A stretch of 34,062 bases of DNA from Chitinophagaceae bacterium. Lineage in GTDB: Bacteria; Bacteroidota; Bacteroidia; Chitinophagales; Chitinophagaceae. The DNA is taken from assembly GCA_017856605.1 (NCBI GenBank), contig JAFMES010000002.1:1-34062 (forward strand). Reading direction: 5' to 3'. Positions 24,787 through 32,224 of the stretch are shown here, piece by piece. Position 1 is the first letter of the stretch. Each line of letters starts with the position of its first letter. The notes below the pieces were generated by a model, which worked only from the letters and a program-made list of their open reading frames with translations, was not told the DNA's origin and made no database searches. Both the position numbers and the translations under genes were made by a program.

Positions 24787-25791
24787 ATGTCGGGTTATTT
24801 CATTTTAGCCATTCTGACGCTGGCCTTCGTGGTAACATTCCAGATCGCCAAAGCGAGCGAGTACGTGTCCGTGCTGAAAGGCGAAGAGAAAGCCTTTAGG
24901 CAGAACAACCGCATCAATGCGTTTCTGTTCATTGTCTTCCTCGTACTGGGATTGATCGGTGCGTGGTGGTGCAATGAGTTGTTCTACGAAAAAACCCTGT
25001 TGGTGCAGCCAGCTGCTTCTGATCATGGAGAGAAAATTGACTTCATGCTTTGGATTACGTTGGCGGTAACGGGACTGGTATTTTTTATCACTCAGATTTT
25101 GCTGTTCTGGTTTGCTTACAAATATCAGTACAGTGAAAAACGTCAGGTTTTCTTTTTCCCGCACAATAACAAGTTGGAATTGATCTGGACAGTGGTGCCT
25201 GCTATCTTCCTTACGGTATTGGTGGGATTTGGATTGTTCTACTGGTTCAAGATCACCGGCGATGCTCCAAAAGATTCACAGGTAGTGGAGATTACCGGCA
25301 AGCAATTCAACTGGATGATGCGTTATCCAGGAAAAGACAATGTATTGGGCAGAAAGAATTATCGACTTACCGATGCCTCCAATGGTAATGCATTGGGTGT
25401 GGATTGGGAAGACGAAGCCAGTCACGATGACATCGAAGCAACCGAAATGCACCTCGTTGTGGGTAAGCCTGTGCAGTTGGTGATCAATGCGCAGGATGTG
25501 ATTCATGACGTGGGATTGGTACACTTCCGTCTCAAAATGGATGCCGTTCCCGGTATTCCTACTACACTTTGGTTCACGCCAAAGTATACTACTGCACAAA
25601 TGAAAGAGATCACCGGCAACAAAGATTTTGTTTATGAAATCTCTTGCGATCAAATGTGCGGAAGCGGTCACTACTCCATGCGGGGTGTGATTGTTGTGGA
25701 AACACAAGCAGAATATGATGCATGGATGGCTTCCAAGAAGCCACAGTATGCAGTAGTTAAAGAAGCAGCACAGCCTGAATCAAAACCATAA
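24787..25791 (+). CDS. coxB: Cytochrome c oxidase subunit II with CuA site and extra N-terminal helices
   Basis: A 334-residue subunit II. The canonical two-helix hairpin is at about 86-110 and 133-153, followed by the cupredoxin domain. CuA ligands are His240, Cys287, Cys291, His295 and Met298 at standard spacing. The residue equivalent to Glu218 of Paracoccus, which links CuA to the Mg site, is Gln289. Before the hairpin there are two more hydrophobic segments, about 3-20 and 44-62, so the N-terminus is longer than usual. There is no fused C-terminal cytochrome c domain, so electrons must come from an ACIII heme or a separate cytochrome. The start is ATG 24787; an eight-codon ATG frame lies just upstream (24757-24783). 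coxA follows after 10 bp. Confidence 0.94.
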   Translation: MSGYFILAILTLAFVVTFQIAKASEYVSVLKGEEKAFRQNNRINAFLFIVFLVLGLIGAWWCNELFYEKTLLVQPAASDHGEKIDFMLWITLAVTGLVFFITQILLFWFAYKYQYSEKRQVFFFPHNNKLELIWTVVPAIFLTVLVGFGLFYWFKITGDAPKDSQVVEITGKQFNWMMRYPGKDNVLGRKNYRLTDASNGNALGVDWEDEASHDDIEATEMHLVVGKPVQLVINAQDVIHDVGLVHFRLKMDAVPGIPTTLWFTPKYTTAQMKEITGNKDFVYEISCDQMCGSGHYSMRGVIVVETQAEYDAWMASKKPQYAVVKEAAQPESKP

Positions 25792-25801
25792 AAATTGAAC
25801 A

Positions 25802-27622
25802 ATGAGTAGCGAAGCAATCAAACACGGTCATGCAGTTGCAGAAGTACATTCGCACGACGCTCATGATTCACATGGTCACGACCATCACCATGAGGAGTCG
25901 TTCCTGACGAAGTACATTTTTAGTACCGATCATAAAATGATCGGCAAGCAGTTCCTCATCACCGGTATTATTTGGGCGATTATCGGTGGATTGTTCTCTG
26001 TCCTCTTCCGTTTGCAGTTGGGTTATCCCGAGATGTCGTTTCCATTTTTGGAGGACCTCTTTGGTAAGTGGGCTGCTGGTGGAAGGATCTCCAATGATTT
26101 TTATTATGCGCTGGTGACCATGCACGGAACCATTCTGGTATTCTTCGTGTTGACAGCCGGTCTCAGCGGAACGTTCGCTAACATTCTTATCCCTCTGCAG
26201 GTAGGTGCGCGCGACATGGCATCAGGATTCCTGAACATGCTGAGCTACTGGTTCTTCTTCCTTGCAAGTGTGGTGATGTTCGCATCGCTCTTCATTCAAA
26301 CCGGTCCCGCTTCCGGCGGATGGACCATCTATCCACCACTGAGTGCATTGGGTCAGGCCAGTGAAGGTTCCAAATTGGGAATGGATTTCTGGCTCATCTC
26401 TATGGCACTGTTCATTGTTTCTTCATTGCTGGGTGGTTTGAATTACATCTCTACGATTTTGAACCTGCGTACCAAAGGCATGAGCATGACGCGCTTGCCG
26501 TTGACCATCTGGGCCATCTTCTTCACTGCCGTACTCGGAGTACTTTCTTTCCCTGTATTACTTTCCGGAGCGGTGTTGTTGTTGTTTGATCGCAACCTGG
26601 GTACCAGCTTCTATCTTTCTGACATTGTTGTAAAAGGAGAAATTCTTCCCAACGAGGGTGGTTCAGCAATTCTGTTCCAACACTTGTTCTGGTTCTTAGG
26701 ACATCCTGAAGTATACATCATCCTGTTGCCTGCAATGGGAATGGTTTCTGAAATCCTTTCTGTGAATTCACGGAAACCCATCTTCGGATACCTCGCGATG
26801 GTAGGCTCGTTGTTTGCCATCTGTATCCTCGCCTTCCTGGTTTGGGCACACCACATGTTTGTAACGGGACTCAATCCGTTCCTTGGCGCATTCTTCGTGT
26901 TGCTTACGTTATTGATTGCGGTTCCATCTGCAATCAAGGTATTCAACTGGTTGACTACGATCTGGCGTGGTAATATTCGCTTCACTCCTGCGATGTTGTT
27001 TGCGATTGGTTTTGTGAGTTTGTTCATCTCTGGTGGATTGACTGGTATCTTCCTGGGTAACTCAACATTGGATATTCATTTGCACGATACCTATTTTGTT
27101 GTGGCACACTTTCACATCGTAATGGGTGTTGCTTCATTCTTTGGAATGTTTGCTGGTGTATACCATTGGTTTCCTAAGATGTACGGACGTTATCTTAATA
27201 ACACGATGGCGTACATCCATTTCTGGGTAACCCTCGTAGGATCTTACTTGATTTTCTGGCCCATGCATTACTCTGGTCTTGCAGGTATGCCCCGTCGTTA
27301 TACCGATTGGAGCAACTGGCAGTCGTTCAACCAGTTTGCAGATATGAATCGATTCATCAGTACAGTAGCGATGGTTGTATTTGCCGTTCAGTTGTTGTTT
27401 GTCTTCAACTTCTTCTATTCCATATTCAAGGGTAGAAAGGTGAAGTCGCAAAACCCATGGGGCGCCAACACATTGGAATGGACTACTCCCATCAATCCCG
27501 GTCATGGAAACTGGCCTGGTGATATTCCAGAAGTGCACCGTTGGGCGTATGATTATGGAAAGGATGGAAGAGAATTCATCCCACAGACTGAGGCAGTAGG
27601 AGAGCACGAGTCGAAGCATTGA
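25802..27622 (+). CDS. coxA: Cytochrome c oxidase subunit I, A-type heme-copper oxidase
   Basis: A 606-residue catalytic subunit with about twelve helices. Heme and copper ligands: His108 and His438 (low-spin heme), His436 (high-spin heme), and His301, His350 and His351 (CuB), with Tyr305 for the His-Tyr crosslink in GHPEVY. The D-channel residues Asp138 and Asn145 (seven apart as in Rhodobacter), Asn127, Glu303 and the K-channel Lys379 (VPSAIKVFNW) are all present, which fits a proton-pumping A1-type enzyme. Residues 8-30 contain ten histidines, an unusual N-terminal tag-like stretch. The gene lies 10 bp after coxB, with ctaB 47 bp downstream. Confidence 0.96.
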   Translation: MSSEAIKHGHAVAEVHSHDAHDSHGHDHHHEESFLTKYIFSTDHKMIGKQFLITGIIWAIIGGLFSVLFRLQLGYPEMSFPFLEDLFGKWAAGGRISNDFYYALVTMHGTILVFFVLTAGLSGTFANILIPLQVGARDMASGFLNMLSYWFFFLASVVMFASLFIQTGPASGGWTIYPPLSALGQASEGSKLGMDFWLISMALFIVSSLLGGLNYISTILNLRTKGMSMTRLPLTIWAIFFTAVLGVLSFPVLLSGAVLLLFDRNLGTSFYLSDIVVKGEILPNEGGSAILFQHLFWFLGHPEVYIILLPAMGMVSEILSVNSRKPIFGYLAMVGSLFAICILAFLVWAHHMFVTGLNPFLGAFFVLLTLLIAVPSAIKVFNWLTTIWRGNIRFTPAMLFAIGFVSLFISGGLTGIFLGNSTLDIHLHDTYFVVAHFHIVMGVASFFGMFAGVYHWFPKMYGRYLNNTMAYIHFWVTLVGSYLIFWPMHYSGLAGMPRRYTDWSNWQSFNQFADMNRFISTVAMVVFAVQLLFVFNFFYSIFKGRKVKSQNPWGANTLEWTTPINPGHGNWPGDIPEVHRWAYDYGKDGREFIPQTEAVGEHESKH

Positions 27623-27669
27623 CCGATCGCCGTTTGATCGCAAGGTCATGCGGCACAAAATAAATTTTG

Positions 27670-28569
27670 ATGCACACGAATGAAACGAAGGGAAGGGAGG
27701 CATCAACGGTATCATCCAAGCTGAAAGATTATCAGCAGCTGATGAAGTTCACGCTCAGTTTCACTGTGGTGTTCTCATCTGTGGTATGTTACCTACTGGT
27801 TCCCGGGGTGGAGTTCGATGGCATATCAGTTCTTTTACTTTTTGCAGGTGGACTCCTGGTAACAGGTGCCGCCAATGCCATCAACCAGATTGCAGAGAAA
27901 GATACCGATGCGATCATGAAGCGAACGGCGAATCGTCCGCTTGCGTCCGGTAGGATGTCAGTCGACGAAGCCGCTACATTTTCTGTAGTTGCAGCTGTCT
28001 TCGGCATTTTCATCCTTGGTCTCTGGTTCAACTGGACCGCAGCGGGGTTGTCAGCATTCAGTCTTTTTCTCTACGGATTCATTTATACTCCGTTGAAAAA
28101 AGTGCATTCGATTGCTGTTCTGGTTGGCGCCATTCCTGGTGCACTGCCTTGCCTCATTGGCTGGGCTGCTGGGGATCCGGACTTGGGCATTGGTGGATGG
28201 GTAATGTTCGCGTTGCAATTCTTTTGGCAGTTCCCCCATTTTTGGGCCATTGCCTGGGTTGCACACGATGATTACACCAGAGCCGGTTTTCGTCTCTTGC
28301 CTTCAACAGGCGGTCCAACCCGATATGCAGCGGTCCAAGCGATTCTGTATTCCGTTCTGCTTCTTCCCATCGGTGTATTGCCGTTTGTGTTGGGCATGTC
28401 GGGATCGGTGAGCTTGGTGATCGTAGCAGTAGCGAATCTGGCGATGCTTTGGCAATCCATTCAGTTATTTAGAAAAATGGATGTGGCATCAGCACGGCGC
28501 GTGATGTTTGGTTCCTATATCTACTTACCTGTAGTCTTGTTGTCGTTGTTAGCCGACAAGATGGGGTAG
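27670..28569 (+). CDS. ctaB: Heme O synthase (protoheme IX farnesyltransferase)
   Basis: A 299-residue UbiA-family prenyltransferase that adds a farnesyl group to heme B, the first step to heme A for the oxidase. NAINQIAEKDTDAIMKRT carries the Asp-rich Mg/diphosphate motif and is followed by NRPLASGRM. YTPLKKVHSIAVLVGAIPGA is the second characteristic block, and nine or so helices are predicted. I use ATG 27670; the codon just before it is TTG and extends the frame by one residue only. The N-terminus is charged and cytoplasmic. Also called cyoE or coxE. The next enzyme, heme A synthase (ctaA), is not in the window. Confidence 0.95.
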   Translation: MHTNETKGREASTVSSKLKDYQQLMKFTLSFTVVFSSVVCYLLVPGVEFDGISVLLLFAGGLLVTGAANAINQIAEKDTDAIMKRTANRPLASGRMSVDEAATFSVVAAVFGIFILGLWFNWTAAGLSAFSLFLYGFIYTPLKKVHSIAVLVGAIPGALPCLIGWAAGDPDLGIGGWVMFALQFFWQFPHFWAIAWVAHDDYTRAGFRLLPSTGGPTRYAAVQAILYSVLLLPIGVLPFVLGMSGSVSLVIVAVANLAMLWQSIQLFRKMDVASARRVMFGSYIYLPVVLLSLLADKMG

Positions 28570-28583
28570 AAAAAAATTGAAAG

Positions 28584-29159
28584 ATGATGCAAGCGATGAG
28601 TGAGCAGAAACGAAAAATACATCCCCATAAGTTCACCTTGTGGGTAGCGATGGGAAGCATACTGATGATGTTCGCTGGTTTAACCAGTGCGTACATCGTC
28701 AAGCGCAGCCAAGCCAGTTGGATGATGCTGGAAATACCGATGGTATTTTGGTATTCCACTGTCACCATCGTTGTAAGCAGTCTTACCGTGCATCTTGCAC
28801 TCAAAGCAATCCGCGCACGCGAAATGGTTGCTTATAGAAGATGGATGGTGACTACTGCTGCACTCGGAGCTCTTTTTTTATTGCTGCAGGTAGTAGGATT
28901 CAATGCGTTGGGTGAAAATGGTATTCGACTAGTCGGTGCCGGATCCAATGCGTCGTATTCCTTCTTGTTGGCCATCTCCGGTTTGCACGGATTGCACGTG
29001 CTGGGTGGAGTGATTGCTTTGATGGTGATTGCAATCAAAGCCGTGAGCACCACGAGCAGGACCTACAGCAGTTTACCGCTGGAAATAGCGGCAACCTATT
29101 GGCATTTTGTAGATGCGTTATGGATCTACTTATTCATATTTTTCAATTGGATGAAATGA
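28584..29159 (+). CDS. Cytochrome c oxidase subunit III, short form
   Basis: A 191-residue subunit III-family protein with five transmembrane segments. It starts KIHPHKFTLWVAMGSILMMFAGLTSAYIVKR. The later LLAISGLHGLHVLGGVIALM and ATYWHFVDALWIYLFIFFNW blocks are standard subunit III helices. It is one of two tandem subunit III genes, with the longer one beginning 37 bp downstream. Subunit III stabilises the catalytic core. Three possible starts lie close together (ATG 28584, 28587, 28596); the last gives MSEQKRKIHPHKF and may be the true one. The gene follows ctaB by 14 bp. Confidence 0.92.
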   Translation: MMQAMSEQKRKIHPHKFTLWVAMGSILMMFAGLTSAYIVKRSQASWMMLEIPMVFWYSTVTIVVSSLTVHLALKAIRAREMVAYRRWMVTTAALGALFLLLQVVGFNALGENGIRLVGAGSNASYSFLLAISGLHGLHVLGGVIALMVIAIKAVSTTSRTYSSLPLEIAATYWHFVDALWIYLFIFFNWMK

Positions 29160-29196
29160 TCATCTAGTTGAGCTGAACCTTAAAACAAGTAATAGC

Positions 29197-29943
29197 ATGG
29201 CAACAGCCCAAGCACAAATGGAAACCAAATGGTGGAACGGAGGCAGAAGCCCGTTCAACGTGGAGTATGGGAAATTGATGATGTGGTATTTCCTGATGAG
29301 TGACGCGTTCACCTTCGGTGCATTTCTGATTTCGTATGGTACCATTCGTTTCAGCCAAAACTATTGGCCTGATCCCAACGTGGTATTCAATGCATTTCCG
29401 TTCGCCGGACACGCAAACCTTCCTCTTGCATTCGTGAGTTTGATGACCTTCATTCTGATCGTGAGCTCCGTTACCATGGTGCTCGCTGTGCATGCCGGTC
29501 ACAATATGGATAAAAAAGGAGTGGTGAAGTGGATGATTTGGACCATCATCGGTGGATTGGCATTCCTTGGATGCCAGGCATGGGAATGGACGCACCTCAT
29601 TACCGGAGATCACCTGGTATTGATGGATGGTCAGGTGAAAGAACTCGGAACAACTGTGAGCATGAACCCATGGGGACCAGCCGCAAATGTCACTGGACAT
29701 GAGGGTCATCATGTTTCAACACCCGGACCTGTTGCCTTCGGTGGCTATTTCTTCGGCATCACCGGATTCCACGGATTCCACGTGTTCTCCGGCGTGATCA
29801 TCAACATTGTGATGCTCGTGATGGCCATGAATGGAACATTTGAAAGAAGAGGACACTACCTGATGATCGAGAAAGCTGGTTTGTACTGGCACTTCGTTGA
29901 TCTGGTTTGGGTATTCGTATTCCTTTGCTTCTATCTTATTTAA
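29197..29943 (+). CDS. Cytochrome c oxidase subunit III, long form
   Basis: A 248-residue subunit III. KLMMWYFLMSDAFTFGAFLIS begins the helix bundle, and ITGFHGFHVFSGVIINIVMLV and LYWHFVDLVWVFVFLCFYLI end it. A loop at about 150-180 has a small histidine cluster (VTGHEGHHV) that is absent from the short paralogue. The tandem pair of subunit III genes is frequent in Bacteroidota oxidase loci, and both are probably part of the same complex (inference). The gene lies 18 bp before the subunit IV gene. Confidence 0.93.
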   Translation: MATAQAQMETKWWNGGRSPFNVEYGKLMMWYFLMSDAFTFGAFLISYGTIRFSQNYWPDPNVVFNAFPFAGHANLPLAFVSLMTFILIVSSVTMVLAVHAGHNMDKKGVVKWMIWTIIGGLAFLGCQAWEWTHLITGDHLVLMDGQVKELGTTVSMNPWGPAANVTGHEGHHVSTPGPVAFGGYFFGITGFHGFHVFSGVIINIVMLVMAMNGTFERRGHYLMIEKAGLYWHFVDLVWVFVFLCFYLI

Positions 29944-29961
29944 AACGACCAATACATTATT

Positions 29962-30369
29962 ATGGAACATAGCGTACAAGAAGTAACCTTCCACCACGAA
30001 CCCGGCGGAAATGAGGTTGTAAAAAAGATCATTAAAACGACGGTCATCTTATCGGTGATCACGGTCATTGAATTGGGATTGGGTCTGGCGATGTACGCCT
30101 TCCCAATGGCAGATGCATTGAAGCTTTTCCTCAAGGGAGCCATCGTGATCTTATCACTTGCAAAAGCCTTCTACATCGTGGGAGTATTCATGCACCTCGG
30201 CGATGAGATCAAGAATCTGATCATGACGATCGTAGTTCCTTTATTGTTGTTCATTTGGTTCATCGCTGCTTTCTTGTGGGATGGCGCCTCTTGGAGGAAT
30301 CTCCGCAATACCTATAATGGTGCACCTGCGGCTGCTCCAACTGAGCAACACGATAGCGGGAAGCACTGA
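29962..30369 (+). CDS. Cytochrome c oxidase subunit IV (prokaryotic COX4-like)
   Basis: A 135-residue membrane protein with three helices at about 22-48, 54-80 and 88-110, the usual pattern for the small subunit IV of bacterial oxidases (CtaF/CyoD-like). VGVFMHLGDEIKNL and FLWDGASWRN match Bacteroidota versions. The N-terminal segment (VTFHHEPGGNEV) and the C-terminus are soluble. It is the last structural gene of the oxidase; a probable intrinsic terminator lies just after it. Confidence 0.88.
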   Translation: MEHSVQEVTFHHEPGGNEVVKKIIKTTVILSVITVIELGLGLAMYAFPMADALKLFLKGAIVILSLAKAFYIVGVFMHLGDEIKNLIMTIVVPLLLFIWFIAAFLWDGASWRNLRNTYNGAPAAAPTEQHDSGKH

Positions 30370-30390
30370 TGTACATAGAATTCTTTAGAG

Positions 30391-30428
30391 AAAGCATCGT
30401 TCGGCTAAAACCTGATGGTGCTTTTTTT
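30391..30428 (+). terminator. Probable intrinsic terminator after the oxidase structural genes
   Basis: AAAGCATC at 30391-30398 pairs with GGTGCTTT at 30417-30424 (eight pairs, one G-U), with an 18-nt loop, and the right arm runs into seven T at 30422-30428. A-rich sequence on the left extends the pairing with the T-run. The SCO gene starts only 14 bp after the T-run, with no promoter visible in between, so partial read-through into sco is likely. Confidence 0.55.
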
Positions 30429-30442
30429 GTTAATAGATAGAG

Positions 30443-31141
30443 ATGAAAAAAAGAACCCTGATAGCCTTGTTAGTAGTGATTGTCCTTCCCGTGGTCAGCT
30501 ATCTGTTTGTAGAAAAACTCAGCAAGGATGCCGTACAAATGCCCCGTCGCTATTTCTATGATACAGTAGTGGTGAAAACAGAGAAGGGTAAACAAGTGAA
30601 CGATACGGTATGGCACAAGGTGCGACCTTTCAAATTGACCAACCAGCTCGGAAAAGAAGTGGGAATAGAAGATTTTGGAAATAAAATTATCATTGCTGAT
30701 TTTTTCTTCACTTCCTGTCCAACTATTTGTCCCACGCTCACCCGCAACATGAAGCGATTGCAAGATGCGTTCAAAAAAACAGATACTATCGTTCGCTTTG
30801 TTTCGTTTACGGTTGATCCCGCTCGGGATACGGTTTCAAAAATAAAAGCGTACGGAGATCGCTTTTCCATCGATCACGATACCTGGTGGATGCTTACGGG
30901 TTCCAAAGATGAGATTTATGATATAGCGCTCAACGAGTTCAAAGCGAACATTGCTTCGGGAGGAAACATCGATACAGGGTTCATACATACGGAGAAATTC
31001 TTTCTATTGGATCGCGACCGCGTAGTGCGCGGCTGGTACAATGGAATGGACAGCGTGAATTTGGATCGCCTAATAAAAGATGTTGTTTTGCTCAGTATGG
31101 AGCGGGATAAGAAAAAGAAGCGCAACCTTTTTAGAAAGTAA
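30443..31141 (+). CDS. SCO1/SenC family copper chaperone for cytochrome oxidase
   Basis: A 232-residue SCO protein anchored by an N-terminal helix (residues 5-23), with a thioredoxin-like domain in the periplasm. The copper-binding CxxxC is Cys92 to Cys96 in TSCPTICP, and His182 in GFIHTEKFFLLD is the third ligand. SCO proteins deliver copper to, or reduce, the CuA site of subunit II, and coxB is in the same gene block. It lies 17 bp upstream of the DUF420 gene and just after the predicted terminator. Confidence 0.93.
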   Translation: MKKRTLIALLVVIVLPVVSYLFVEKLSKDAVQMPRRYFYDTVVVKTEKGKQVNDTVWHKVRPFKLTNQLGKEVGIEDFGNKIIIADFFFTSCPTICPTLTRNMKRLQDAFKKTDTIVRFVSFTVDPARDTVSKIKAYGDRFSIDHDTWWMLTGSKDEIYDIALNEFKANIASGGNIDTGFIHTEKFFLLDRDRVVRGWYNGMDSVNLDRLIKDVVLLSMERDKKKKRNLFRK

Positions 31142-31158
31142 GAACTAAAACCTTCTAT

Positions 31159-31701
31159 ATGTTACCAGCAACTTTTCAGAAAAACGATAAACTCGCTAAC
31201 CTACTAATTATTCTATTCTCAATCATTGTATTTGTTGCAGTGGTATTTCTCTCCCGCATCAAGGTTGATATTGCGTTGCCTTTTAATGTACACGTGTTTG
31301 CGCAGTTGAATGCAGTCATCAATTCTGCAGTTTCGTTTTTGTTGTTGGTGGGACTCCTATCTGTCAAACGCGGTCGCTACAGCTTGCATAAAAAAGTTAT
31401 GATGAGCGCCATGGTTCTCTCGTTGCTTTTTTTGGTTTCGTATATCTGTCACCATCTGCTCTCTGAATCCACCACCTATGGAGGTGAAGGCATCATGAAG
31501 ACTGTTTATTATTTCATATTGATCACACACATCATCTTGGCTGGCATCATTTTGCCATTCATTTTATATACTTCTTATCGCGCATTGGTTGCAGAATGGC
31601 CTCAACACCGCAAGCTGGCAAAGATTACCTGGCCGATTTGGTTTTATGTTTCCGTGACGGGGGTAGTGGTGTATTGGATGATCAGTCCCTATTACGCCTA
31701 A
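31159..31701 (+). CDS. DUF420 membrane protein, likely oxidase assembly factor
   Basis: A 180-residue protein with five predicted helices, beginning LLIILFSIIVFVAVVFLSRI and containing SYICHHLL and THIILAGIILP, whose histidines are typical of DUF420. The Bacillus and Staphylococcus member (YozB/CtaM) is needed for making active heme-A oxidase, so by family and by position next to SCO this is probably an assembly factor (inference). Its TAA stop directly abuts the stop of the convergent gene, with no intergenic base. Confidence 0.85.
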   Translation: MLPATFQKNDKLANLLIILFSIIVFVAVVFLSRIKVDIALPFNVHVFAQLNAVINSAVSFLLLVGLLSVKRGRYSLHKKVMMSAMVLSLLFLVSYICHHLLSESTTYGGEGIMKTVYYFILITHIILAGIILPFILYTSYRALVAEWPQHRKLAKITWPIWFYVSVTGVVVYWMISPYYA

Positions 31702-32034
31702 TCAGAGCTCCAGCTCCTTATTGGGATCCCAGAATAATTTTTGAAAGTCGACAACCTTATCGTTCACGACTTTCACTCCTTCTTTCTCCAACAGTTCCTG
31801 CATCAGCGTAGGGGTTGCAAAATGATGCTTACCGGTAAGCAAACCATTGCGATTGACTACGCGTTGCGCAGGTACAGGAGGATCTGCGATGTGTGATGCA
31901 TTCATGGCCCATCCCACCATGCGGGAAGAAAGACCACTGCCGAGGTATTTTGCAATGCTTCCATAATTGGTAACGCGACCTTTAGGAATCAATCGCACAA
32001 CTTCGAAAACATCTTCAAAAAAATTACGCTGCAT
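31702..32034 (-). CDS. Alkyltransferase-like protein (MGMT DNA-binding domain without acceptor Cys)
   Basis: A 110-residue protein equal to the DNA-binding domain of O6-alkylguanine transferases: FEVVRLIPKGRVTNYGSIAKYLG holds the helix-turn-helix, and SSRMVGWAMN follows. Where active enzymes have the PCHR motif, this one reads Pro55-Ala56-Gln57-Arg58 (VPAQRVVNRNG), so it cannot accept an alkyl group. This is the alkyltransferase-like (ATL) class, known to bind O6-alkylguanine and hand the damage to nucleotide excision repair. The start overlaps the DUF5522 gene by 11 bp, and the stop abuts the DUF420 gene. Confidence 0.9.
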   Translation of the reverse strand: MQRNFFEDVFEVVRLIPKGRVTNYGSIAKYLGSGLSSRMVGWAMNASHIADPPVPAQRVVNRNGLLTGKHHFATPTLMQELLEKEGVKVVNDKVVDFQKLFWDPNKELEL

Positions 32035-32224
32035 TTTGCTTTTTGTTGAGCCGTTCTTTCAGCTCTGAACGCTTGGGTTCGGGTACGTTGATGTGGTCAT
32101 ACGGACAATTCATGCATCCATTGCCACAACAGTTTCCATTTTCTAAATGGTACTTCGCAGTGAGCACCATGTATCCTTGCTCATTGTAATAGAAATGTTC
32201 TCCTTCAATCAGTTTCTTCTTCAT
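32024..32224 (-). CDS. Small Cys-rich DUF5522-like protein
   Basis: A 66-residue protein from ATG 32224; another ATG at 32239 would add five residues. The core FYYNEQGYMVLTAKYHLENG is followed by CCGNGCMNCPYDH, four cysteines that look metal- or cluster-binding, and a basic tail. I recognise it as DUF5522-like, a small Bacteroidota family without assigned function. It overlaps trmB by 20 bp and the ATL gene by 11 bp, so it is translated within a compact trmB-DUF5522-ATL unit. Confidence 0.8.
   Translation of the reverse strand: MKKKLIEGEHFYYNEQGYMVLTAKYHLENGNCCGNGCMNCPYDHINVPEPKRSELKERLNKKQNAA

Noticed and set aside
27134-27715. A 193-codon minus-strand open frame opposite coxA and the start of ctaB
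   Set aside because: It overlaps the conserved heme-ligand end of coxA, and its translation resembles no protein family.
29164-29712. A 182-codon minus-strand open frame opposite the long subunit III gene
   Set aside because: It is a shadow of a clear coding sequence, rich in His and Cys without domain structure.
31699-31704. Possible frameshift or fusion where the DUF420 and ATL genes meet
   Set aside because: The two genes are on opposite strands and their stops simply abut (TAA then TCA); both products are full length.
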